Notes under the pieces: generated by a model
Database searches by the model: none
Seen by the model: the letters and a program-made list of their open reading frames with translations, nothing else
What the model was told of the DNA's origin: nothing
DNA from: Peristeroidobacter soli
GTDB taxonomy: Bacteria > Pseudomonadota > Gammaproteobacteria > Steroidobacterales > Steroidobacteraceae
Assembly (NCBI RefSeq): GCF_004138485.1
Contig: NZ_ML142848.1
Coordinates: 1,462,640-1,526,639, forward strand
Direction of reading: 5' to 3'
Length of the DNA: 64,000 nucleotides
In this document: piece after piece, positions 10,767 to 21,123 of the stretch
Layout: the number at the start of each line of letters is the position of its first letter
Numbering within the stretch: the first letter of the stretch is position 1
Translations under genes and position numbers: made by a program

Positions 10767-12770
10767 TCACTGCAGCAGCTTGGTCACGGTGCGGACGACA
10801 TTGTCCGCGGTGAAACCAAAGTGCTTGAACAAATCCTTGGCCACGCCCGACGCGCCGAACGTCGTCATGCCGATGATGGCGCCGCTCGGACCGACGTAGC
10901 GGTACCACGTTTCGGTCGCCGCCGCTTCGATGGCCACGCGCACCTGGACTGCGCGCGGCAGTACCTGCTCGCGATACGCCTCATCCTGCGCTTCGAACAC
11001 ATTCGTGCTCGGCATCGAGACTACGCGCACTCGCTTGCCGTTCTGCTGCAACAGGCCGGCGGCTTCGACCGCGATGCCGACTTCCGAGCCAGTCGCGATC
11101 AGGATCACGTCGGGGGTACCGTCCGAATCCTTCAACACATAACCGCCGCGGCGGATGTTTGCGATCTGCTGGTCGGTGCGAGGCTGCGGCGGCAACGCCT
11201 GACGGGTCAGCGCCAGCGTCGACGGACCATTCTTGCGCTCGATCGAGTCCGCCCAGGCCACCGCGGTTTCGGTGCTGTCGCACGGACGCCAGACCGTCAT
11301 GTTCGGGATGATGCGCAGGCTCGGCAGATGCTCGATGGGCTGATGCGTCGGGCCGTCTTCGCCCAGGCCGATCGAGTCATGGGTCATGACATAGATGACC
11401 CGTTGCTTCATCAGCGCCGACATGCGCATGGCGTTGCGCGCGTAATCGGAGAACACCAGGAAGGTGCCGCCATAAGGAATCACGGCGCCGTGCAGGGCCA
11501 TGCCATTCATGATTGCGGACATGCCGAACTCGCGCACGCCGTAGTGAATGTAATTGCCGGCGGCATTGGTGCCGGTGATGGACACCGAGTCCTTGCGATT
11601 GGTGTTGTTCGAACCGGTGAGGTCGGCCGAGCCGCCCAGCAGCTCCGGCAAGCCCGGGCCGTAGGCGTTCAAGGAAGCCTGGGAGGACTGACGAGTCGCG
11701 AGCGGCTTGCTCTCCTTCGCCACGTCGGCGATGTACTTCGCGGCGCTCTCGTTCCAGCCCTTGGGCAAATCGCCGGCCTGGCGACGCAGGTACTCGGCGG
11801 CGAGCTCAGGGAACTGCGACTTGTATGAGTTGAAGCGCTGCTGCCACTCAGCTTCACGCTTCGCGCCCTTGGCCTTGGCGTCCCAGCCCTTGCGAATCTC
11901 CTCGGGAATCACGAACGGCTCGTAATTCCAGCCGAGCTGCTTGCGCGTGGCCGCGACTTCATCGGCGCCGAGCGCCGCGCCGTGCGTGGCTTCGGTGCCC
12001 TGCTTGTTCGGCGAGCCCCAGCCGATGATGGTCTTGCAACAGATCAGCGACGGCTTGTCGGTCTGCGCCACCGATTCAGCGATGGCTTTCTCAATGGCGG
12101 CCGGATCGTGGCCGTCGACGTTCGGCACCACGTGCCAGCCGTACGCCTCGAAGCGCTTCGGCGTGTCGTCGGTGAACCAGCCATGCACTTCGCCATCGAT
12201 GGAAATGCCGTTGTCGTCGTAGAAGGCGATCAGCTTGCCGAGCTTCAACGTGCCGGCCAGCGAGCAGGCCTCGTGCGACACACCCTCCATGAGGCAGCCG
12301 TCGCCCAGGAACACCCAGGTGCGATGATCGACGATCTCATGACCCGGCTGGTTGAACTGGCCGGCGAGGTGCTTTTCCGCCAGCGCCATGCCGACGGCAT
12401 TGGCCAGGCCCTGGCCCAGCGGGCCGGTGGTGGTCTCGATGCCGAGGTGCGCGTCGTGCTCGGGATGGCCGGCGGTGTGCGAACCGAGCTGCCGGAATTT
12501 CTGCAGGTCTTCGATAGTCAGGGGGTAACCGGTCAGGTGCAGCACCGAGTACAGCAGCATCGAGCCGTGACCGTTGGACACCACGAACCGGTCTCGATCC
12601 GACCACAGCGGATTACCGGGATTGTGCTTGAGGTGATCGTTCCACAAGACTTCGGCGATGTCGGCCATGCCCATGGGCATGCCCGGGTGGCCGGAATTGG
12701 CCTTTTGCACGGCGTCCATCGCCAGGGCACGAATGGCGTTGGCGAGCTGTCGGCGGTGCGTTGTCTGCAT
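10767..12770 (-). CDS. tkt: Transketolase
   Basis: [47 protein letters not shown]; internal start at 12770 preferred over ORF start. Confidence 0.96.
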   Translation of the reverse strand: MQTTHRRQLANAIRALAMDAVQKANSGHPGMPMGMADIAEVLWNDHLKHNPGNPLWSDRDRFVVSNGHGSMLLYSVLHLTGYPLTIEDLQKFRQLGSHTAGHPEHDAHLGIETTTGPLGQGLANAVGMALAEKHLAGQFNQPGHEIVDHRTWVFLGDGCLMEGVSHEACSLAGTLKLGKLIAFYDDNGISIDGEVHGWFTDDTPKRFEAYGWHVVPNVDGHDPAAIEKAIAESVAQTDKPSLICCKTIIGWGSPNKQGTEATHGAALGADEVAATRKQLGWNYEPFVIPEEIRKGWDAKAKGAKREAEWQQRFNSYKSQFPELAAEYLRRQAGDLPKGWNESAAKYIADVAKESKPLATRQSSQASLNAYGPGLPELLGGSADLTGSNNTNRKDSVSITGTNAAGNYIHYGVREFGMSAIMNGMALHGAVIPYGGTFLVFSDYARNAMRMSALMKQRVIYVMTHDSIGLGEDGPTHQPIEHLPSLRIIPNMTVWRPCDSTETAVAWADSIERKNGPSTLALTRQALPPQPRTDQQIANIRRGGYVLKDSDGTPDVILIATGSEVGIAVEAAGLLQQNGKRVRVVSMPSTNVFEAQDEAYREQVLPRAVQVRVAIEAAATETWYRYVGPSGAIIGMTTFGASGVAKDLFKHFGFTADNVVRTVTKLLQ

Positions 12771-13117
12771 CAGAAAATATCTCGAAAAGTGCGTGGAAGG
12801 CCGGCCGAGAGCCTGCGATGCGCGTGCCGGAAGGCCGCACATTTTGGACTAGTGGGCGAGGTGGGGCAATGCAGACCGGGAGCCAGAGGGAACGAAACCC
12901 CGCCTCGCCAGTCGGAACCGGAACGGCGGCGGCACGTTCATGCGCTGTGGGTCGCTCCATCGCGACGTCTGGAGTTTGTGAGACGAAGCGCAAAACTCAC
13001 GCCCGCGACGGCTGCGAGCCATGCGATTAGACGCTGGTCACCTTTTCGCCCGGTCCCCGTTGCTACGATGATTGTGGCTATTTTGCCCCATTATGTAGCG
13101 AGCCAAAGCTAGTAACG

Positions 13118-13939
13118 ATGCAGTCCGTCCGCCTCATTCAGTTCAGCGATCTGCACCTGTTTGGAGAGCCCAGCGCGCGCCTGCGCGGCGTGGCGTGCCT
13201 GCCAGCCTTGCAGGCTGCCGTCGCCGATGCCCAGCGTCGCAGTCATCGTGCTGACGGCGTGTTGCTGACAGGCGACTTGGTGCAGGACGACCCCGAGGGC
13301 TATCGCTGGGTGCGCCAGGTGTTCGGCGCCTCGCGCGTGCCGGTGCTGTGTCTGGCTGGCAATCATGATCTTCCGGATCACATGCGCGCGGCCTTGCGCG
13401 GCGGGCCGTTCAAAGTCGGCGGTCACACCGAATTCGGTCGCTGGCTGGTGGTCATGCTGGATTCCTGGGTGGCCAACGATGCCGCCGGGCGCGTCGGCGC
13501 CGAGCAGCTGAACTATCTGCGCGAAGTACTGCGCACTCATCGCAGCCACCACGTGCTGGTGTGCTTGCACCATCACCCGATTTCGATCCGCAGCCAGTGG
13601 CTGGATCAGGTCGGCCTGTACGACGCCGACGAGCTGATGACCATCGTGCGCGAGCACTCGAACGTGCGCGGCGTGCTGTGGGGCCACGTGCATCAGTCGC
13701 TCGACAGCTTCATTCACGGCGTGCGCTTCATGGCAACGCCGGCCACCTGCGCGCAGTTCGTGCCCGGCAGCGTCGACTTCGCCATCGACAACCGCCCGCC
13801 CGGCTATCGCGTGCTGGAACTGATGCCCGACGGCAGCATCGCCACCGAAGTGTGCTGGCTGGAGAGTTACGCGCATTCCAATGAACTCGGGACCGGGCAT
13901 CTTGCCACGGCCCGAGTTGCGAGTTGGCAAAAGGCTTGA
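13118..13939 (+). CDS. cpdA: 3',5'-cyclic-AMP phosphodiesterase CpdA-like metallophosphoesterase
   Basis: QFSDLHLF, LTGDLVQDD, GNHD, VCLHHHP, GHVHQ metallophosphoesterase motifs. Confidence 0.85.
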   Translation: MQSVRLIQFSDLHLFGEPSARLRGVACLPALQAAVADAQRRSHRADGVLLTGDLVQDDPEGYRWVRQVFGASRVPVLCLAGNHDLPDHMRAALRGGPFKVGGHTEFGRWLVVMLDSWVANDAAGRVGAEQLNYLREVLRTHRSHHVLVCLHHHPISIRSQWLDQVGLYDADELMTIVREHSNVRGVLWGHVHQSLDSFIHGVRFMATPATCAQFVPGSVDFAIDNRPPGYRVLELMPDGSIATEVCWLESYAHSNELGTGHLATARVASWQKA

Positions 13940-14023
13940 CTTTTGCCTCTCGCTCGCCGCTGCAGCGGCGGGGTACATCCATGTACCCTGGGCGGCACTA
14001 GTCGACCGTCGAGATAAAACTCA

Positions 14024-14890
14024 ATGAAGAAGCTACTCGTCGCGCTTTGCGTATTCTGGCTCAGCGCGACCGCCTGCGCCGCCACTCAAGAGCACCACAG
14101 CCTCTGGTCCCTCAAGGGCAAGACCAACACCGTCTACCTGCTCGGCTCGGTGCATTTCCTCAACGCCTCCGAGCAACTGCCGGCGGTGGTCGACGAGGCC
14201 TATAAGCGCTCCGACGTGCTGCTGATGGAGATCGACATGGACGATCTCGATCCGGCCGAAACCCAGCAGATCACGCTCGAGCTCGGCCTGTTGCCGGCCG
14301 GGCAGACGCTCGAGCAGCAGCTCGGCAAACCCACCTATGCCCGGCTGACGACCCGCGCCCAGGAAGTCGGCGTCGATCCGATGCTGCTGAATCGTTTCAA
14401 GCCCTGGTTCGCGGCCATGACCCTGGTGCAGCTGCAGCTGGTGAAGCTCGGCCTGGATCCGACCTCGGGCATCGAGCAACGCTTCACGACGCGCGCGGTC
14501 GCGGACAAGAAGCCCATTCACGGCCTGGAAACATTACGCGAGCAACTGAGCATGCTGGCCGGCCTGCCCGATCGCCAGCAACGTGAATTCCTGCTCTACA
14601 GTATCGAGGACACGGACCGGATCTCGGAGGAGATCGATGAGCTGCTGTCCGCCTGGCGGCGGGGCGACAGCAAGGCCCTGGCGAACCTGCTGGCGGAAGG
14701 ATTCGATCAATATCCGGACCTGTACCGGCCGCTGACCACCGACCGCAACCGCCGCTGGCTGAGCCAGGTGGAAGCGCTGCTGGACGAGCGCGAGGACTAT
14801 CTGGTGATCGTCGGCACGCTGCACCTGGTGGGCAAGGACAGCCTGATCGATCTATTGGAAAACAAAGGCCACGAAGTCACTCAGCACTGA
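14024..14890 (+). CDS. TraB/GumN family protein
   Basis: VYLLGSVHFLNASEQLP..DVLLMEIDMDDLD and C-terminal YLVIVGTLHLVGKDSLIDLL. Confidence 0.9.
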   Translation: MKKLLVALCVFWLSATACAATQEHHSLWSLKGKTNTVYLLGSVHFLNASEQLPAVVDEAYKRSDVLLMEIDMDDLDPAETQQITLELGLLPAGQTLEQQLGKPTYARLTTRAQEVGVDPMLLNRFKPWFAAMTLVQLQLVKLGLDPTSGIEQRFTTRAVADKKPIHGLETLREQLSMLAGLPDRQQREFLLYSIEDTDRISEEIDELLSAWRRGDSKALANLLAEGFDQYPDLYRPLTTDRNRRWLSQVEALLDEREDYLVIVGTLHLVGKDSLIDLLENKGHEVTQH

Positions 14891-14894
14891 GCGG

Positions 14895-15059
14895 TCACAC
14901 CTCGACCATCTCGAAATCTTCTTTGCCGGCGCCGCAGTCCGGGCAACGCCACGACAGCGGCACGTCATCCCAGCGCGTGCCGGCGGCTATGCCGGATGCG
15001 GGATCGCCTTTTTCTTCTTCGTAGACGTAACCGCAGATCACGCACATGTAGGCTTTCAT
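14895..15059 (-). CDS. Rubredoxin (54 aa; below the ORF-track length cutoff)
   Basis: Hand translation MKAYMCVICGYVYEEEKGDPASGIAAGTRWDDVPLSWRCPDCGAGKEDFEMVEV*: two CxxC knuckles. Confidence 0.95.
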   Translation of the reverse strand: MKAYMCVICGYVYEEEKGDPASGIAAGTRWDDVPLSWRCPDCGAGKEDFEMVEV

Positions 15060-15168
15060 TTCGCAGCGCCGGTCTTAACCGTAATAGACAAGGGGCCGGA
15101 TTATAGGGAAGTGAGGCCGGCGATGGGAGGCCGCCCTGGGGCGGGGCGAGTCGAATGCCGCTGGTCGG

Positions 15169-16479
15169 ATGGCTTACACTGCACGCTTTCGAGATCCTGC
15201 GGAGCTCCCCGTGTCGCTATTTTCCGATGCCAGCCGCTACATTCCCGGCGGCGTGAACTCGCCCGTCCGCGCTTTTCGCGGTGTCGGCGGCGAACCTGTT
15301 TTCATCGAGCGCGCGGCCGGCGCACGTATCTTCGATCAGAACGAGCGAGGTTACATCGACTACGTCGGCTCCTGGGGTCCGATGATTCTGGGGCACGCAC
15401 ATCCGACGGTGATCCGCGCCGTGCAGGAACGCGCCGCGCTCGGCCTGTCGTTCGGTGCGCCGACACGCATCGAGACTCAGGTCGCGCAGCGCATTTGCGA
15501 AATCATGCCGTCGATCGAGCTGGTGCGCATGGTGAGCTCCGGCACCGAGGCGACCATGAGCGCGATTCGTCTGGCGCGCGGCTTCACCGGTCGCGACAAG
15601 ATCGTGAAATTCGAAGGCTGCTATCACGGCCACTCCGATTCGTTGCTGGTGAAAGCCGGCTCCGGCGCGCTCACCTTCGGCGTACCGACCTCGCCGGGCG
15701 TGCCGAAGGAATTCGCGGCCCAGACCATCACGCTCAACTACAACGACATCGCTCAGGTGCAGCAGCTGTTCAGCGACAGCGGCAACGAAATCGCCTGCAT
15801 CATCGTCGAGCCCATCGCCGGCAACATGAACTGCGTGCTGCCCGTGCCCGGCTTCCTGGAAACCTTGCGCGCGGTGTGCGATCAGAGCGGCGCGGTCTTG
15901 ATCTTCGACGAAGTGATGACCGGCTTCCGTGTCGCGCGCGGTGGCGCTCAGGCGCTTTATAACATTCGCCCCGACCTGACCACGCTCGGCAAGATCGTCG
16001 GCGGCGGCATGCCGGTCGGCGCGTTCGGCGGCCGGCGCGACATCATGGAAAAGATCGCCCCGCTCGGCCCGGTGTATCAAGCCGGCACGCTCTCCGGCAA
16101 TCCCGTCGCCATGGCCGCGGGCCTTGCTACGCTGGCGCTGCTCGATCAACCGCAGTTCTACGAAGAGATCGCGGCACGCACCACGCAGTTGATGGAAGGA
16201 CTCCAGCATGCCGCGAAGCTCGCGGGCATCCCCTTGTCCACCAACCATGTCTGCGGAATGTTTGGCTTGTTCTTCACGGACCAGAGCCCAGTGCGGTATT
16301 TCCGTGAAGTGATGGCGTGCGACGTGGAGCGCTTCAAACGTTTCTTCCACGGCATGCTGAATGAAGGCGTCTATCTCGCCCCCTCCGCGTTCGAAGCCGG
16401 CTTCGTCTCGGCGGCCCACACGCCCGCCGACATCGACGCGACGATCGCGGCGGCGAAGAAAGTGTTCGCGACGCTGTAA
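15169..16479 (+). CDS. hemL: Glutamate-1-semialdehyde 2,1-aminomutase (GTG start at 15211 possible)
   Basis: [56 protein letters not shown]. Confidence 0.96.
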   Translation: MAYTARFRDPAELPVSLFSDASRYIPGGVNSPVRAFRGVGGEPVFIERAAGARIFDQNERGYIDYVGSWGPMILGHAHPTVIRAVQERAALGLSFGAPTRIETQVAQRICEIMPSIELVRMVSSGTEATMSAIRLARGFTGRDKIVKFEGCYHGHSDSLLVKAGSGALTFGVPTSPGVPKEFAAQTITLNYNDIAQVQQLFSDSGNEIACIIVEPIAGNMNCVLPVPGFLETLRAVCDQSGAVLIFDEVMTGFRVARGGAQALYNIRPDLTTLGKIVGGGMPVGAFGGRRDIMEKIAPLGPVYQAGTLSGNPVAMAAGLATLALLDQPQFYEEIAARTTQLMEGLQHAAKLAGIPLSTNHVCGMFGLFFTDQSPVRYFREVMACDVERFKRFFHGMLNEGVYLAPSAFEAGFVSAAHTPADIDATIAAAKKVFATL

Positions 16480-16484
16480 GCCGC

Positions 16485-17264
16485 TTGCTCCCCGACATTC
16501 ACATGTTCTGGCACGGGCCGCCGTTGTCGCGGCTCGAGCAGTTATGCATGCGTTCGTTCGTAGCGCACGGCCATCAGGTGATGCTGCATGTTTACGACCA
16601 GCCCACGAATGTTCCCAACGGAGTGACGCTCGCCGACGCCGGCAAGATCCTGCCGCGCGAGCGCCTGTTCAAACATGCCGAGTCCGGCTCGTTTGCGATC
16701 TTCGCCGACGGCTTTCGTTATCGACTGCTGCTCGAGCTGGGCGGCTTATGGGTCGACACCGATATGGTGTGCCTGAAGCCGTTCGACTTCGCGACCACGG
16801 AGATCTATGGCTGGCAGGACGAGCGCACCATCAACAATGCGGTGTTCGGGCTGCCGAAGGGACATCGGCTGGCGCAATGGATGAACGATGTGTGCGAGCA
16901 GCCGAATCGCGTGCTGCCTTACGACTCGGTGAAGATGCGTCGACGCAAACTGCTGCGTCGGTGGCTGCCGAACAGCCGCGGTCGTATGACCTGGGGAGAG
17001 ACAGGGCCGAACGGACTCACCGCCGCCGCTCAGCACTTGCACTGCACGGGAGCGGCGCTACCGTTCTGGTATTTCTATCCGATCTCGTACGCCAACTGGC
17101 ACACCGTGTTCGATTCCAGCCTGCGTGACAATCCCGGCCTGACTGCCGCCAGCTACGGGCTGCATCTGTGGAACGAGATGTCACGTCGCAGCCCGGGCTT
17201 CGACAAGAACGGGCACTTCCCGCCGGACTCGCTGTTCGAGCAGCTCTGCAGCCGCTATCTCTAG
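16485..17264 (+). CDS. Glycosyltransferase with GT32/Och1-like DxD region
   Basis: IHMFWHGPPLSRLEQLCMRSF; FADGFRYRLLLELGGLWVDTDMVCLKP. Confidence 0.75.
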   Translation: MLPDIHMFWHGPPLSRLEQLCMRSFVAHGHQVMLHVYDQPTNVPNGVTLADAGKILPRERLFKHAESGSFAIFADGFRYRLLLELGGLWVDTDMVCLKPFDFATTEIYGWQDERTINNAVFGLPKGHRLAQWMNDVCEQPNRVLPYDSVKMRRRKLLRRWLPNSRGRMTWGETGPNGLTAAAQHLHCTGAALPFWYFYPISYANWHTVFDSSLRDNPGLTAASYGLHLWNEMSRRSPGFDKNGHFPPDSLFEQLCSRYL

Positions 17265-19297
17265 AAGCGGTAGCTGGCCGACAACGTATAACTCGTGATG
17301 TCGTAGAACACGTCCGGCCGCAGCTCGCGAGCCGGATCGGCACCGAAATCACCCGGCAGCAACTTGTCGCGCGACACTTTGTCGGCGTAACGGTAATCCA
17401 GGCCGAGATCCAGCTTGGGCAGAATGTTTCGCCACTGCACGCCCGCGCCGAAGTAATAACCGTACGCGGGCGTCGCTACGTCGTAACGGGCCGCACCGAG
17501 AAACGCCGAGAACGCCAGCGGACCTTGCGTGCGATATCGGTAGTCGAGCGCGCGCACCGCCAGCAACATATGGTCGTCGATTCGATCGAACTCGAGACGC
17601 ACGCCGAGATCGCTTCGTGAGCTCACGGAACGTCGCGCGCCGATACCGATGTGCGGCGTCCACTCCGAGGAGGTCTGTTGAGGATCGCTGACAGGCGGCG
17701 GCCCCAAGTCGCCGGTGCCCGGACGATACGTCACGTCCGACATGGAAATGCCGGCGTCGACGAACAGGTCCGCGCCGTTCGGTCTGCGAACATCGCTGCT
17801 CCAGTCGCCCGTCGGGCCACCCGAATCCCATTGATCGCCGAAGCGCACGAAGCCCGCGATGCGACTGTAACTGTCGCCGAATGTATCCTTGCCGGCGGTG
17901 AGCTCACCGCCCGCGGTGAATCCCCTCAGCGTGCGCGAGTAGCTCAAGGAAACATCGTAGCCGCGCTCGTACGGGAACAGACCATAAGGTCCGTACACGT
18001 AGCCCTCGTTCGCGATGGTGCGTCCGCGAAATTGCATCAGCCCACCGAAGCCCGGCTCCCATCCCAATCGCGCCATGAACGACTGCGCGCCCACCGCATC
18101 ACCGAAGACGCGTTGGTCGGCGCCCCAGTGGCCAAGCACACGACCGTTCTCGGTGAGTCCGTCGCCGTACGCTCCGTTCACATACCAAGCGTTCTGCCAC
18201 TCGGAGGCTTCGACCGTCAGATCGAAATGTTTCCAAAGCCGCGGAAAGTGCAGACCGATCGACAGCGCGGAGTTGCCCAGCCGATAGTTACCTTCATAGG
18301 ACGTGTCCTCGCCGGCGTATTCCAGATATGCGGAAAACGGCGTCTCCCCCGGGAAGATGAAACGGCTGGTGAATGAAGCGACCTGGTTACCGAACTGCGA
18401 CTCCGGGCCACCAGTATTGTCATATTGACGCGGCCGCCAGAGCGCGCGCAGAAAGTCGGTGAACGAGCTCTGCCGGTCGCCGCCGCCGAATTGCAACAAT
18501 CGATTGGCACTCAGCGACCAACCCGGCACGGGCGCAATGGCGATGCGCATGCCTCCCAATCGGGGCTTGCCGGCGGTGCAGGTCTCTCCTGCCCGCGGCG
18601 GCTCAGTCGTTACGCAATTGTTGCCGAAGGCGATCCGGTCGGAATATTCCATTTCCGCCATGAACAACTCGTAGGTAAAGCCCCAGCTGCCCATCGGCTT
18701 GTAATTCGACAGCGTGATCGACGGCAGCGTCTGCGCCTCGGTGCTGATCAGCATGGCGCTGTCGGTGAACGGCGAATACCAGCGCGGCCGGTAGCCTGCG
18801 TCGAGCTGAAAATATTCATTGCCGAAGCTCACCATCGTGCCGGTGGGCGTGGCGTCGTCGGCATCGGCGACCCCGCCCAGGCTGACGATGAAATTGTCGG
18901 TCACCTGCCAATGCCCGCTCGCCGACACCTGGAACTCGCTGTCGTTGGCCATGCCGTAACGATTTGGCACGGGCGTGTTCGAGCCGTCGGTGACCGCGCC
19001 TTCGATGCTGGCGTGATCGACGCCGATCTTGCGCATGTACGAATTCAGATAGGCGCGCACCCGCTTGCACAGCGCCGCGTCGATGCGACACGCCTGAGGC
19101 AGGGCGTCCAGCACGGTGGCGGCGGCGATCGGCCGCGACATGACGGGCCGATCGGCCAGGATCATCACGCGCTCGATCTGTCGCTCCATTTCCGGCGACA
19201 TGTTCAAGGGCAGATAGGGACTGACGCCGCGTGCGCCGGCCAGCGGCGCCAGCAACGCGAGACCCACCGCGAATGCGGACAACGAGATGCGATTCAA
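17261..19297 (-). CDS. wzi: Capsule assembly Wzi family outer-membrane protein
   Basis: Signal peptide, SPYLPLNMSPEMERQIERVMILADRPVMSRPI N-terminal region, beta-barrel ending ..SYTLSASYRF. Confidence 0.85.
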   Translation of the reverse strand: MNRISLSAFAVGLALLAPLAGARGVSPYLPLNMSPEMERQIERVMILADRPVMSRPIAAATVLDALPQACRIDAALCKRVRAYLNSYMRKIGVDHASIEGAVTDGSNTPVPNRYGMANDSEFQVSASGHWQVTDNFIVSLGGVADADDATPTGTMVSFGNEYFQLDAGYRPRWYSPFTDSAMLISTEAQTLPSITLSNYKPMGSWGFTYELFMAEMEYSDRIAFGNNCVTTEPPRAGETCTAGKPRLGGMRIAIAPVPGWSLSANRLLQFGGGDRQSSFTDFLRALWRPRQYDNTGGPESQFGNQVASFTSRFIFPGETPFSAYLEYAGEDTSYEGNYRLGNSALSIGLHFPRLWKHFDLTVEASEWQNAWYVNGAYGDGLTENGRVLGHWGADQRVFGDAVGAQSFMARLGWEPGFGGLMQFRGRTIANEGYVYGPYGLFPYERGYDVSLSYSRTLRGFTAGGELTAGKDTFGDSYSRIAGFVRFGDQWDSGGPTGDWSSDVRRPNGADLFVDAGISMSDVTYRPGTGDLGPPPVSDPQQTSSEWTPHIGIGARRSVSSRSDLGVRLEFDRIDDHMLLAVRALDYRYRTQGPLAFSAFLGAARYDVATPAYGYYFGAGVQWRNILPKLDLGLDYRYADKVSRDKLLPGDFGADPARELRPDVFYDITSYTLSASYRF

Positions 19298-19309
19298 AAC
19301 GTTCGATCC

Positions 19310-20248
19310 TTACCAGCGGACGCGGATTTTTTCGTATGCGGGGCCGTACTCGGCCGAGCCGCTGCGCTCGACGACTTCATAGCGCAAAGTGTTCAGACCA
19401 TCTTCGGCCGGGTCCACCAGCCCTCGCAACAACAGACTGCGCCGCTGACGATTGCGCCGGACGTGCGCCGGAGCCCACGGATAACGGCGCTGTACCTGCT
19501 GATGGGGCGGATTGGGCAAATCCTGATACGTGCCTTCCTGGTCGTAGTAACACAGCAGCTCGGTCAACAGCAGGCGGAAAAAGAAATCGTCATCTTCCTT
19601 GCCCCAGCCCCAGTATTCGTTGGAGAAACCGTTGGCGGCCTGCACCTGATCCTTGCGGATCGAGACGGCACCGGAGAAGTAGTAGTCATTGTGCCGACTC
19701 TTGCCGTGCAAGCCAATGATCTTGCTCACGAGGCGCAACGGCTGCGACGGACAGGCATAGTTCGCGACCACCGGCACGGCGTCGACGTCGTGCAGACAGT
19801 AATAATCGGTGCTGTCGGCCGCGTAATGGATGCCGGCGTTCAGCAGCCGGCCGCGATTGAATCGGGAGCCGTTCTCCTGCTCCACCACCACGATGCGGTA
19901 ATTGAGCTGCTGCTCCTGCAACTTTTCCTGCAGGACCGGCATCAACTGCGCCAGATGCGCCTCGCGGTCCCGATAGGGAATGACCACCGTCAGCCGGCGA
20001 TCGCCGGCGAACGTGAGCGGCCGCACGATCCGGGTGCTGAGCAGGCTGCGCGCCACGCTGGGAATGAGCTTCCAGTTGGCGATGCTGACCGGCACGTAAC
20101 GGCCGTCCACGCGCAGTTGCTGCAACGGATCTGTGCGCAGACGAACGCTGGGCCACCAGCGATTCAGCCAACGCCGGCGTCGCCGCAGCTCCTCGGGGGC
20201 GAACAGATACGAGACGGACAAAATTTCACTCCTGCAAAGACACGCCAC
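19310..20248 (-). CDS. Beta-1,4-galactosyltransferase (GT7)-like glycosyltransferase
   Basis: VVIPYRDRE; FNRGRLLNAG; YCLHDVDAVP; YYFSGAVSIRKDQ; NEYWGWGKEDDDFFFRL. Confidence 0.82.
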   Translation of the reverse strand: MACLCRSEILSVSYLFAPEELRRRRRWLNRWWPSVRLRTDPLQQLRVDGRYVPVSIANWKLIPSVARSLLSTRIVRPLTFAGDRRLTVVIPYRDREAHLAQLMPVLQEKLQEQQLNYRIVVVEQENGSRFNRGRLLNAGIHYAADSTDYYCLHDVDAVPVVANYACPSQPLRLVSKIIGLHGKSRHNDYYFSGAVSIRKDQVQAANGFSNEYWGWGKEDDDFFFRLLLTELLCYYDQEGTYQDLPNPPHQQVQRRYPWAPAHVRRNRQRRSLLLRGLVDPAEDGLNTLRYEVVERSGSAEYGPAYEKIRVRW

Positions 20249-20289
20249 GATGACAGCGATGCGCGGCAGTTGGAATATTATCCCGTTTC

Positions 20290-21123
20290 ATGCGCACCAG
20301 CCTGATCATCACCACCTATAACTGGCCCGAAGCCCTGGAGCTGACGCTCGCCAGCGTCACCCGCCAGAGCCTGCCGCCGGACGAGGTCGTGGTCGCCGAC
20401 GACGGCTCGGGCCCGGCCACGCTGGCCGTCATCGAGCGCTGGCGCCAGCGCCTGGCCATGCCGCTGGTGCACGTCTGGCAGGCCGATGAAGGGTTTCGAC
20501 TGGCACGCTCACGCAATCGCGCCATTGCCGCATCGAGCACGGACTACATAGTGTTGGTGGACGGCGACATGGTGTTACACCGCCATTTCATCCGCGACCA
20601 CGTCGCCTGCGCGCGGCCGGATTGCTTCATCCAAGGTGCACGGCCGCAACTGACCGCGGAGATTACCGGTCGGCTCCTGAACGGCGAACAACTGTCGCTG
20701 GGCTGGTGGACGGCAGGCCTGCAGCGTCGCGCTTATGCCTGGCGCAATACGCTGGTGAGCCGGATGACGTCGCGAGTCAAGGCGGCGCTCGGCGGCATCC
20801 AGGGCTGCAATCAGTCGTTCTGGCGCAAGCACGCATTGCAGGTGAACGGCTACGACGAGCGTTTCGAAGGCTGGGGGCCGGAGGATCGCGAGTTCGCCGC
20901 GCGGCTGTTACACATCGGCGTCCATCGCAATTATGTCCGTCATCGCGCCGTCGCTTTCCATCTGTATCACCGGACTCGCGCGCCGACCGACGGCATCAAT
21001 CCGCTGGACAGGTTGCTGCAGGAAACTCTGACAGCGCGTACGATCCGCTGCGATCGAGGTATCGAAGCTCCGCCCCGCCCACTGGACACGGCGGCAGGCT
21101 CCCTGGGCCGGCCAGTTACATGA
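20290..21123 (+). CDS. Glycosyltransferase family 2 with GT7-type C-terminal region
   Basis: SLIITTYNWPEALELTLASVTRQ; VDGDMVLHRHF; FEGWGPEDREFAARL. Confidence 0.87.
   Translation: MRTSLIITTYNWPEALELTLASVTRQSLPPDEVVVADDGSGPATLAVIERWRQRLAMPLVHVWQADEGFRLARSRNRAIAASSTDYIVLVDGDMVLHRHFIRDHVACARPDCFIQGARPQLTAEITGRLLNGEQLSLGWWTAGLQRRAYAWRNTLVSRMTSRVKAALGGIQGCNQSFWRKHALQVNGYDERFEGWGPEDREFAARLLHIGVHRNYVRHRAVAFHLYHRTRAPTDGINPLDRLLQETLTARTIRCDRGIEAPPRPLDTAAGSLGRPVT

Noticed and set aside
18425-20305. 626-aa plus-strand ORF antisense to wzi and the GT7-like gene
   Set aside because: High-GC mirror ORF, His/Arg/Gln-rich with no recognisable motifs; the minus-strand genes are well supported.
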